A DNA stretch of 31,359 nt from Phanerodontia chrysosporium (lineage: Eukaryota > Basidiomycota > Agaricomycetes > Polyporales > Phanerochaetaceae): the NCBI GenBank assembly GCA_001910725.1, contig MJGA01000104.1, forward strand, positions 1-31,359. The letters are read 5' to 3'. Position 1 is the stretch's first letter; every line of letters begins with the position of its first letter. Positions 1 to 9,360 of the stretch are shown one piece after another. Under the pieces are notes generated by a model. That model had not been told where the DNA came from. It did no database searches and saw only the letters and a program-made list of their open reading frames with translations. The position numbers and the translations under genes are program-made.

Positions 1-3000
1 CGTCCGTCCGCTCTCAGCACGAACACACGCACACATTCTTTCCAATCGAGTATCCCTGGGACCATCACGCCTTCTTCGTCGCTGCCGCTGGCCACCTGTC
101 TCACCCCTGCGTTGCGCCCTATGCAGCGAGACCTACATACGCGACGTCCACTACGCAGGTGTCTCTTGTTGCAGGATCCAAATGTGCACTGCATGCCATG
201 ACAATGCCGACATACGCTCGACCCATCCCGTTTTACACTCGTTCCGGCCTAAGCCATCAAAGTATGATTGGACCGAGTCTCTCGAGCCATGGGCCCAGCA
301 CGATGGCGTCGGCGCAAGTGGGCCTGAGGCTTGCAACGGTTGCAGCAGAGACAAACCTATCGAGCATCGGTGCCTGGAGTGCGCTAGCTTCGGGCTCTGC
401 AGCCTCTGCATAATGGATCCGCGCGTACGCAGGGCCCACGATCCGAGACACCACTATACGCCGGCAGAACTCACTGCCCCGCTCCGGCAGACTCAGAGGG
501 TACGCCAACCTGCGGGAGAGAGATCGATCGCGCGGAAACGTTCCATCGCTGTCTCGACTGCGCCGACTGTATCCTCTGCCTGGCATGCGCGTCGTCTGTG
601 CGCCGTAGAGTGCAGCACAACATCACTCACCGGTTCTTCCCGGTCGAGGACCCGTCGCAACTCACCAAGGGCCCGTTCGCAGTCGTTTCCGCCTCGCTAT
701 CCATCGCGTGCTGCAGTAGCTGCGGTGTGAAACGCGGGCCAGTGCAGCATCGGTGTTTAGTGTGCCCGGACTTCTCGTTGTGCTGGCGCTGTACAGCCAA
801 CAGAAGAGCGTGGGGCTCTCATGACGACATGCACCTTTCTTTCCCTATACACCCAAGCGGACATCGGGATCCGAATTCAAAGCCAGACGAGAACAATTGG
901 AACAAGCAGAGTGTGTCCCGTGTGAGTGGAAGGTGCGTCACACTCAACGCGAACTTTCGTACTTATGCTAATCTACCGCTCCCTAGATTGCTTTCTCACG
1001 TTCCGAATACAAGGCAGTGGCAGGGTGTTTTATTTCGCGGAGGAGACCTCCGTTTGTTTCTCCTCGGATTTCACCCCCTGGCCTCCGTATGGCCGTCGTC
1101 AAAATTCAGGGGACGTCACTGGAAACCGCACGCCGAGCACCAGGGTTTGATGACGCAGACAGCTTCGCATCGCGCTTCAGCTCTTCTGAGCTCCGACGAG
1201 CTGTCGTTTGGGGCTTGGTGCACATGGTTGTTTAACCAAATCGTATCAACCCAGGATCTCTTCCGGTTTTGCCGCGGACCCGGCGCGGAGTACATCCTGT
1301 TCCCTCCCCTGCACTCGGCCATACCTCTGCAGTGGATGCATGTCGGCCCTAACGCGATACCTAACGCACTTGCGGACACACCGTGCTCGGCCATGGACCT
1401 TGAAGACGTCCTCGGGAAGCTGAACAGTGTTCAAGGCACGGCTTATGCTCTTTCCGAGCTCGGTCTCCGTGAGCTGCTAGACCACGCTCTCCGCCATTAC
1501 CGCGATTTTGGTGAGGTCTATGGCATGCTACGCAAGACCTGGCCGGGATCTTTCTTCGCTGCGGTGGAACGGCTACAGGACCGCGCTGCGCAAGTACAGC
1601 GGCGGCGCGACAATGCGTACCGTGGGGACGCGATTCATGACTCAGAAATTCACCCTCGGCGCGTCTGGGACCTCTTCAGCAACCGCGTTCTCCCTTTCCA
1701 CGCCATGCTCCAGGGCCCTTACGTAGGCTCCAAGACGATGCCTGCGGAGCTTTGGACCGTGTCCCACAGCTGGGTCGAGGAGGGTGCTCGAGTGGACGTG
1801 ACGACCGCGATCAACGGGAGGCAGTGGCCCGTCCCGGTCCCGTGCGGGACGACACTCGAGAACGTGCGCATCGAACTGCTCAACCTGGGCGCCGAGTACG
1901 TCTGGCTCGACGTCCTGTGCCTGCGCCAGGTTGACGACGCCACGCGCCAGCAGGAGTGGGCGCTCGACATCCCGACAATCGGGCACATCTTCCAGGCGAA
2001 GCCGTACGGCCGGCCGTGCCTGACATACTTCAACGGTCTCGGGCTTCCACTCGATACATCGCGCGCGGCCTGCGCATCGCCCCGCCACTGGTTCCAGCGC
2101 ATGTGGACGCTGCAGGAGACGGTCCCGCAGTGGCTCCCGGCGGGCTCACGAGACGTGCCCTCTATTCGGTGGACGAGACGGCCTTGTTCGCGCGCCTGGA
2201 GGTCTTGTGGGCGTCCATTGGAAATCTGAAGAACGGCGAGCACGCGGTGACCGCTGTCATCAGTGCAGTCGGCGAGCGCCACTGCACGACCGAGCTCGAT
2301 AGGATCGCAGGCCTGGCGCGATGCCTCCAGTGCACCACGCTCCGGTGTACACTCGTACAGCATCATTGGAGGACGCCTGGGCCGTGCTGCGCAAGCACAT
2401 GCCCGACGACGTGCGCATGGCCATATCCGCCATGTATCAGAGCGACGCGCCCTTTGGGCTCTGGCCGTCGTGGAAGAGCCTGTTGCGGGCCAAGCCGGCG
2501 CTGCCAGAATTTCGGGGAGACAGGGGCACGCTGAAGCTTGTAGACGACGTTCTTCTGTACGTCAATCGCCCAGGCGTGTATTGTCATGCTGGACGGGTCA
2601 TCTGGCCCTTCACCTTTACCACCGAGGCCACTGGTGTCGACGATCTACCTGCCCATCGCTCCGGAATACACCTGTGCGGCCGACGGTTTTTGGGCAACAC
2701 CACGGATGAGTCCAACGTAGTGATCCGCCCCACGGCTTATCATGGACACATACTCCCCGACATCGCGTACAGCCTCATCAGCATCGCAGTGACGGTCCAT
2801 TCCAACTTTCCTTGCCAGAGCTGGGCCGTCGCCGAGGTCGTAGGAAAACAGCGCTACGGACAAGAAGGGAAGGAGGCCTTGGTAGCGGTGAGATGGGCTG
2901 TGATTCAAGTGAACAAGGAGGACCATGAGCGGCTGAAAGGCTTGGCAAATGGTACAGTCTCGATGGTAGTCTATCTATCGGAGGAAGAAGCCCTTGCTGC

Positions 3001-3019
3001 CAGCCAGTTTCTCCGCTGA
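1..3019 (+). CDS. HET-domain protein with four ZZ-like zinc fingers (5' partial, frame-disrupted)
   Basis: The reading frame is already open at base 1, so the start lies outside the window. Four Cys/His clusters follow: about 113-244, 332-460, 511-640 and 709-870. Clusters 2-4 share the core H-R-C-L-x-C then C-x-x-C and a distal His pair typical of ZZ fingers; cluster 3 shows only one Cys of its first pair and cluster 1 is irregular. A phase-0 intron fits at 922-986 (gtgagt, tgctaat, ctag). The HET region spans about 1700-2150: SHSW near 1765, the block YVWLDVLCLRQ near 1897 and RMWTLQE near 2098. HET domains are TIR-like modules linked in fungi to incompatibility and cell death. Alignment to the two HET units at 17233-21515 requires one-base losses near 478, 2143 and 2348, and a further frame change near 1218-1254 that could be a 37-nt intron. 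It is either a pseudogene or a gene with sequence errors. Confidence 0.8.
113..870 (+). other. Four consecutive ZZ-like Cys/His clusters
   Basis: The clusters precede the HET region and are read in two frames: clusters 1-2 in the frame of base 2, clusters 3-4 in the frame of base 1. The one-base slip lies near 471-482, at a CCCC run. Clusters 2, 3 and 4 have HRCLEC, HRCLDC and HRCLVC followed by a LCxxC pair. ZZ fingers usually bind zinc and mediate protein or N-terminal peptide recognition, so a sensor or bait role is possible; that role is inference. Neither HET unit at 17233-21515 has them. Confidence 0.65.
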
Positions 3020-3305
3020 ATATATGCAGGCGTACGGAACGTACACACAGACAGGCAGGGAAGTCACGACGGGAGAGTAAAACATGATATGTATACCCAT
3101 GTAACCCTCGTTATACTACTTAGGGTTCCTAATTCGGATGTCTTGAAGGAGGCGCCCGCAGAGCTCATTTTCAACGTTCACCGTGCAAATTCGGTTTCGT
3201 CCTGCCGCTGGCTTTTAATTGCATCTAGGTTGAACTTGCTTTCCTGAACGTGCTTCCTGCTCCTCTCGCAGTTGTCAGAGTCACTGACGCTATGTAGCGA
3301 AGAGC

Positions 3306-5361
3306 ATGATAGCGTCACTATGTCGAATCGAAGAGCTCGTTGCAGGTATGTCTAAGGATCCAGTGTGCTGTCTTCTGCGCAGCTCTCAAGCCGTTGCCTG
3401 CAAGGACGGTCTGAATCTTGTGAGCGTGCTCGAGCGTGTCCAGAAAGCGTACAGCACTATCACTGACCTCCACGCCTTCCTAGGATCCTTGCTGGGGGCC
3501 ACGCACGGCGTCTCCATAGGCTTCCCGTTGACGTCTTCCATATTCTGGATACTAGGCTATACAACCCCTGAGAGGCGCAGAACATGAGGTAGATTCGGGC
3601 AAAGGTAAGAAGCTCGTTGGCGTTATTACCTCTACAATCTTGATACTTCCCTCCGGATGTCTAACTGGTGAGTCGCACTCGGTTTTCTTTTTGATGTACA
3701 AACTGCATTTCACGGTGTTGATAGGGATACCAGAAAGACTAACCGAGTAGCTGTCCTAGAGGAGCGTGCAAAACTGTCGCGGATTCGTGCCATGCACAGT
3801 CACCAGTAGATTGGCGTGTGGGCACTTTACAAGCATCATAGCAAATTCGACGTGAGTTGTCATTGCATTCAGAACAAGTAATACGTCTGGATGCCTGGCA
3901 TCCTCCGCACCTGCTTAGGGTCCAAACGTTTGACAGGGGCGATGCACGGTCAATGAGGTGTGCTCTCCACGTTGACATCGTGCCAATGCGTCGTGCAGAT
4001 GGGCCATAAGATCGCGCTCGACGCAGGAGCTGATGACAATCCCGACCCACCAACCATAGGTTCGAGCCCGCCGCTGCCTCCTGCACCCTCGCTGACGTCC
4101 TGCTCAGATGTTCCACCAGTGGTCAATCGGACCAGGGCTCCGCCTCGATGCTGCAGGCCTGGTGGCGCTCGCCGACTTGAAGACCATCGCACGGCGGACG
4201 GCTCTCATCGGAAGCGCATCCTTCCTCGACATCCTCTTTCTCGCGCCCGGCATACATTGCCAGCAAGAAGCCTCAGAGATCAACGGCGGCGAGTACCCAG
4301 TCACGGGCGCGATGCACAGCGGCTGGGTCTTCCGCGTTGAGAACCCTGCGACCGTGAGCTTCTTGCAGGGCATCGGCAAGTCCGGACACCTCACCACGGT
4401 CTCTGTCTCGCCAGAGATCGAGACAGGCGTCACCGGGCTCTTTGGTGAACTCTTCCGCACCGAGTTCTGGGCGTCGGTGCTCTTCTGCATCGGCCTCGCG
4501 GCGGGTATTGTCGTCATTGTCCTTCTTGGTGTCATCCGGGACTGGTGGGCGTTGGGCGTGCTCGGCATGCTCGTCCTGTCGCGCCTGGTCAACGTCTCCG
4601 TCATCAAGCTGCGGCAAGACAAGCACGGTTTCAAGGGCAAGAAGGAAGGCGATGTCAAGGGTGACCTACTGATCGTTCTTAGCCAAGATCGCTGGGTGCG
4701 CATGCAGGGCCTGGTGGATGATATCAAGGAAGTGACGGCAGGGCAGTGGCTGAGGGAGCCGGAGACCATCGAGAGCTTTGCTGTGAGCTTCGGCACGCTC
4801 TTGGTATACGGATCTGCCGCGCTAGCAGGAAACTCCTCCACCGTCGGCAGCTTGCTGCTGGCCCTACTCCTGCTGTTCGGCGCAGGTATCCTAGGCCTCG
4901 CCAATTCTTTGACGCGGTCATTGCACATGTTTGGCCGCGTCGTCACCGTCACAGTCCCGCCAACGAAGTACGATTGCAGGTCGGACATGGTCAAGGACAT
5001 GATCCGCGATACCGGCAATGCGCAGTGGGCACTGGGCATGTCCATGATCACAGAATCGGAGCTTGCTGCGATGCGCTCTGACAAGCTTGATCGTGGTACG
5101 TGGATACTTCACCGGACTGTGAACGCGCGCATCGTCAACTCACTACTATCAGATTCAGGCTATGCCATACAGACCCTTGTCAACCACGAGCCTCCCAGCA
5201 GAGCGGCTGTGCCGCCGATGGGTTCGGTGGCGGCATCGCAAGCAGCTGTAGGTCTGCAACCGGGCCTCAACAACGGCATGAACTTGGAGCAGGGGTTGCG
5301 CGGGGACGACGATGCAAGTCATGAGACGAGTTATGATACGGACGCCCTGCGACGGGTCTAG
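3306..5361 (+). CDS. Polytopic membrane protein of unknown function; 5' half damaged
   Basis: The clean part is 4108-5361 (417 codons), with hydrophobic stretches at about residues 112-155 (including ASVLFCIGLAAGIVVIVLL and a second span beginning WWALGVLG) and about 225-265 (including LLLALLLLFGAGILGL), and a polar Met- and Asp-rich tail. Upstream, 3306-3584 encodes a hydrophobic N-terminal piece ending GYTTPERRRT. After a +1 slip, 3592-3667 reads DSGKGKKLVGVITSTILIL, then an intron fits at 3668-3724. The frame then meets TAG at 3748 and 3757. A further frame change lies near 4137, between PPVVNRT and GLRLDAAG. I cannot join the pieces into one clean model, so the 5' half is either pseudogenised or its introns are missed. 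I do not recognise the family. It lies 286 bp downstream of the zinc-finger HET gene on the same strand, which suggests a possible pair. Confidence 0.6.
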
Positions 5362-5539
5362 TTGTGCATAATGCTTTTCCCTGCATAGTTGCTTACTCTT
5401 TTGCAATTCGTGGGAGTGTAGAGCGACCTGCGCGTTGGTGGCCATACCTGACTTTGACTATACCATGTGACTCGATTCTGGCATCCACATGTCTGTACCG
5501 CGATGTTTTCTTCATAGACATGTTCTCTAAAAACTACAC

Positions 5540-6479
5540 TTAGGAAGAATATTTAGTTGCACGCAGCTCAGCAAAGCGCCGCTTCGACGACTCCAATACA
5601 TGGTCCTATGAATACTCTCAGTATGGGACGCAATCTGCGGTAGAAACCAAAAAGCTTACCCTGTCAAAGGTCGATGCGACCGCCGGGTGCGCCAGAACAG
5701 CCTTCGAGTACTCCTGCCACCTCGCAAACTTCGGCGACCGAATGAGCTCCAAGATCCTTTGGCCCTCGCCCTTCCCCGCAGGGAACCCCCGAGGTCGTTC
5801 TCGAGGTTGAGCTCCGTGCGCGCGATGAACGGCGCAATCGCGATGTCCGCCGCCGAGAACTCGCCCACGGCGAAGCCGTGCGGCGGGAGGAGCGCCTGCA
5901 GGTGCGCGAGCGCATCCACAAGCGGCGCGGGGTCGCCGCCGTTGTGCAGCACGGAGAAGTTCGCGGGCGCGAACTTGGTCGAGACGGCGTCGATGAAGAG
6001 GCGCGCCTTCGCGCGGAGCACCGGGTCCGCCGGCAAGATGCCTGCCTCCGGGAAGAGGTCCGCGATGAACTCGACGAGCACGAGCGACTCGTTCAGCTTG
6101 ACCGACTCGGGCGACGGCTCGTCGGGAGGCACGTCGGGCCCGCCGTACGCAATCGCAGGCACCTGCGACGTGTCAGCGTGCCAGACTCCGGGCGTCGAGA
6201 ACGGGAAGATGACGGACCTTGCCGGCAGGGTTGACCTTGGGGATGTACCATTCCGGTTTGTGCTTCAAGTCGATCTCATGGCGCTTGTATCGAACATTGG
6301 CCAGGGCAAGGGCGATCTCATCCTATCTCTTGTTTAGTAGTGTATAATCCAAGAGCTTGAGGCCGCTTACCCTGTGGGCGTACGGGCAGATCTAACAAGG
6401 GTTTCGTAAGCAAGGTCACCAGCTGTGAAGGCTGGTCACTCCGTACCTTTGCCGTATATAGTGTGATCTGCTCGGGCAT
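5540..6479 (-). CDS. Glutathione S-transferase, omega/GTT type
   Basis: Five exons on the minus strand: 6447-6479, 6371-6391, 6218-6322, 5660-6162 and 5540-5605. Introns are 48-55 nt. The first exons join to give MPEQITLYTAKICPYAHR, a thioredoxin fold with the Cys-Pro-Tyr-Ala active site of omega-type GSTs. The GSH-binding region around NPAGKVPAIAYG and the acidic LNESLVLVEFIADLFPE follow. The helical C-terminal domain ends RRFAELRATKYSS, about 242 residues, normal for the family. Such enzymes reduce or transfer glutathione to small electrophiles and quinones in the cytosol. A one-base loss in the C run at 5786-5790 breaks the frame between ENDLG and FPAGKGEGQR. No intron can explain it. Its 3' end faces the membrane-protein gene across 178 bp. 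Confidence 0.92.
5786..5790 (-). other. One-base contraction in the GST gene
   Basis: On the coding strand the run reads as five G. The residues on either side belong together in the GST C-terminal domain but lie in different frames. One extra G restores continuity. It is either a real mutation or a homopolymer sequence error. Confidence 0.75.
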
Positions 6480-6773
6480 GTTCGCTCAAGGGATCTGCTT
6501 CGACATTTGGGTCCCCAGTGGGCACTGTTATATACGTGGCCAGCACCACCACCTCTTGCGCAAGACGATCACGCGCGATGACCTCATCCTGCTTATAAAG
6601 CAGCATTCCCACTCGAAAGTAGCTCGCGCAGTCGGATGATGCAAACCAATGCCGCGATGCGTCCTCGCGATGATGTATAGTCGGCAGGTACAGGTCATGA
6701 GATACGTCTAGAGATCGAGAGTAAGCCAATGCGTGTCAAGGTCGTGAATCCAAACTCTATGTATGCACGTCGT

Positions 6774-9106
6774 CTACCGCTCCTTCCTGTCCTCCTCGTC
6801 CGCCGAGACCTCGATGACGGCGGGCATGCCCGTGACGAAGCCACCCGCGGCCGCGTCCATGTCCCAGCCAGCCTTGCGCGTGTGCGCGAGGAACGCGTCG
6901 AATTGCGCGTCGACGACCGCCTTCGCCGCGCGCACCTCCTCGAGGAGACCGGGCACGTCTGCCGCGCGGCGCTCCTCGCGGGCACGCGCGAGCTCAAACG
7001 CGTGCGCCCATGCCTTCATCTGGTCGCGCGGCGAGTGCCCCGCTTGGAGGACGACGCGGAGGTGCGTGCGCGCGGCGGGGTCCGCGTGCGCGTCGAACCA
7101 GAGCACGTACTTCTCGTCTGCGAACAGCCGCAGCAGGCTCCCGACGAGCGTGCTCTCCGCCGCGCCCGCCCAGCGCGGGCATCGGTGTCCTGGCACGAGG
7201 AGGCTGCTGCCCGGCGCACACGGTAGAATGGACGCGAGCGGCGAGCCCATGTCGCAGTGCCCGATGACGCGCCGCGCGCCCGTGCGGAGGTCGGTGCGGA
7301 AGAGGGTCGAGGGATTGTGGAAGATGCGCTCGTGCCGGGCGACCTCCCGGGGGACAAGACAGCGGTGCTCGCCGTCGCTCGTACGGAAGGCGTCCCAGAG
7401 GATACATGTCCGCTGGCGGTTGTAGGACTTGAAGACCACAGAGTGCACAGCGTAGTAGTTGATCCAGATGTGGGCGATGATGATGACGGTGAGGAGGCTG
7501 TAGGTCTGTGCTTGGGTTTGGATGAGGGGCATGATGACGGATCCGCACTGCAATTCGGGTCAGCTATGTCTACCGGATAGACGGTACAATACGTACCAGC
7601 ATTCCTATAAGGGCCAAAACAGTCTCTTTGCTGCCATCCTTCGCACTGAGATCGCTGATGTCGCCGGACGCAGCTCCGTGGTCGGGTTGCGCAAAATGCA
7701 ACGTCAAAGCAGCCTTTGAGCCTGCCGCCGCGACTGCGCACATCGAGCGGAAGATCCCACTAAAGCAGAGGGCGACGCCACGCCATGGGCCTGGCCGGTG
7801 GACGATGGTGGGTAGGAAGAAAGGGGGGAAAGCCATCTGCACAAAGTCTAGCGAGACGTGTGACAGCATTGGTGACAACGTGTCCAGCACGAGCGGGATG
7901 TCATTCCAGATGTCTGCAAGGAAGCGATATGTCTTCGCCTCGGGGAATAATGCGGTACCAAGGTAGTAGCCGGACAGGATAGCTAAGGAGAAATAACATG
8001 AGCGATACGCGTTCATGCGACACCAGCGAACTCAATAGTCAGCGGAGTCGAAGACTCACCTGTAACACGACTGAATATATCTTGCAATATCGTAAGTAAT
8101 AGGGCATTTGTTGCAGATGCATTCGCAGAACCAACTCCGTGGCCTGTCAAGAGAGGTGTTAGAGGGGGGAAACGCCACTGAGGTGGGAAATTGCATCACC
8201 TTCAAGCACGGCTCTTGACGCCACCAATCCACCTAATGAGCTGAAGAAGCCCTGCAACGCGTTCAAGACTTGGTATCTACGGTACGAATTGAGGTGAGGA
8301 ACGCGTTATGATGAATAGACAGAAAAACGGTAGCAGGACGTCTATACGTGCGACTGCCAGATTGACAGGGCGTGAGCACCTGCATGGTCCGGCCGCGCAC
8401 AACCCGATGTGGAACCTCGCCCGCTGAATCGAGTGCGGCTCACAATTCCAGAGTCGCACTCCGTGATGCGTGTTCTGGCTTGTCTATAGCACGTCTAGCA
8501 CATGTTTCGGACATCTGAGTTGCAAGGTGCTTCGCGAGCTATAGAAGGCGTGTTTGCCGTTCGGTAGACGGGCGCCCCGCCAGGCAGGCCATGAGGATAG
8601 CTCGTGTCGCTGTGACAGCCTGAGACCGAGCCCCGACCGTATGCCTGCCAGTGTGTCGTGACACATTGCCGACAGTTGCAGGACGTAGGTCGCGCGACCC
8701 TTCAGGCTGGGCGACCGCACTGCCAGCATAGCCGGTGTAATGCCGGATCGCATTCGCGGACCTCGGAAGGGGATTTCAGAGGAAAGGTAACCTACCGAGT
8801 GTAATCTGACTAGAGTCAGCTCGTAGGTCTCGCCATACACACGAACGCGCGAACGCACCTGAAGACACACTAGCTGGGTACCCAGCGGGCAAGAACATGC
8901 CTTGCAGGACTCGTGTAAAGCCATGGCTGATAGAACTTCCGCCTCCGACGGACCGTATACTCTGTTTGTAAAGGTGAGCTCACACGCTGAAGATATGTGC
9001 AACTGGAGGTGCTCACCACTACCTCCCTCGGGATCTTGTGGTCGTCTGCTTCGCGGACGTTGTAGACGGCGCGGAGGCTGCCCGAGTCGTCGCGCTCGTG
9101 AATCAT
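6774..9106 (-). CDS. RUS1 family (DUF647) membrane protein
   Basis: Seven exons on the minus strand: 9017-9106, 8859-8961, 8796-8805, 8200-8276, 8060-8143, 7597-7982 and 6774-7547. Together they give about 507 residues with no frame break. Diagnostic pieces of the root-UVB-sensitive/DUF647 family are GMFLPAGYP, YQVLNALQGFFSSLGGL, ASRAVLEGHGVGSANASATN, EAKTYRFLADIWNDI, GSKAALTLHFA and GDISDLSAKDGSKETVLALIG. Several segments are hydrophobic, as expected for this membrane family; the biochemical role in fungi is not established. Exon 3 is only 10 nt, and the intron after it is 519 nt. The start at 9106 is preceded by CACCACC and a TATA-like element. It is divergent from the ChAPs gene. Confidence 0.88.
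8277..8795 (-). other. Unusually long intron (519 nt) in the RUS1-family gene
   Basis: It is roughly ten times longer than the other introns in the window. It has a gtaggt donor and a ccgtag acceptor. Inside I see only short unsupported ORFs and no tRNA boxes or transposon-like ends. Confidence 0.6.
8796..8805 (-). other. 10-nt micro-exon of the RUS1-family gene
   Basis: On the coding strand the exon is ATTACACTCG. It is flanked by an intron at 8806-8858 (gtgcgt, gctgac, gtcag) and by the donor gtaggt of the 519-nt intron at 8277-8795. Inclusion gives VSSDYTRYQVLNALQ, which keeps the family's conserved D-Y-x-R/K-Y-Q run in frame; skipping it breaks the frame. Confidence 0.75.
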
Positions 9107-9360
9107 GGTGGTGGCAAAAGGTGAAAAGACGCAGTCGCGGGCGATAGAGCCTTTATAGGGCGGGAGGGGGATCGTCGACGAGCATCCCTTTTCTAATACG
9201 TAAAGTTCGACGCGTTTCTAGATAAGCGCGTCAGTGACGACACGCACCGCGGTGGCAGCGGTCCTGCCCCCCGCCGTCGCCACGTGCGCTCGGGCGATAC
9301 AACGTCACCACGATCCCGGCTTCGGGGTCCTGCATAACTCTCGCACAGCGACCGCAGAGC
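9107..9360. promoter_or_regulatory. Bidirectional promoter between the RUS1-family and ChAPs genes
   Basis: The 254-bp spacer separates two divergent start codons. For the minus-strand gene, a TATAAAG-like box lies at 9151-9157, about 45 bp upstream of its ATG. No clear TATA box is seen for the plus-strand gene. Shared control of the two genes is inference. Confidence 0.5.

Noticed and set aside
5687..6337. 216-codon plus-strand ORF over the GST gene
   Set aside because: It is the antisense of the GST exons and introns; the minus strand carries the conserved residues.
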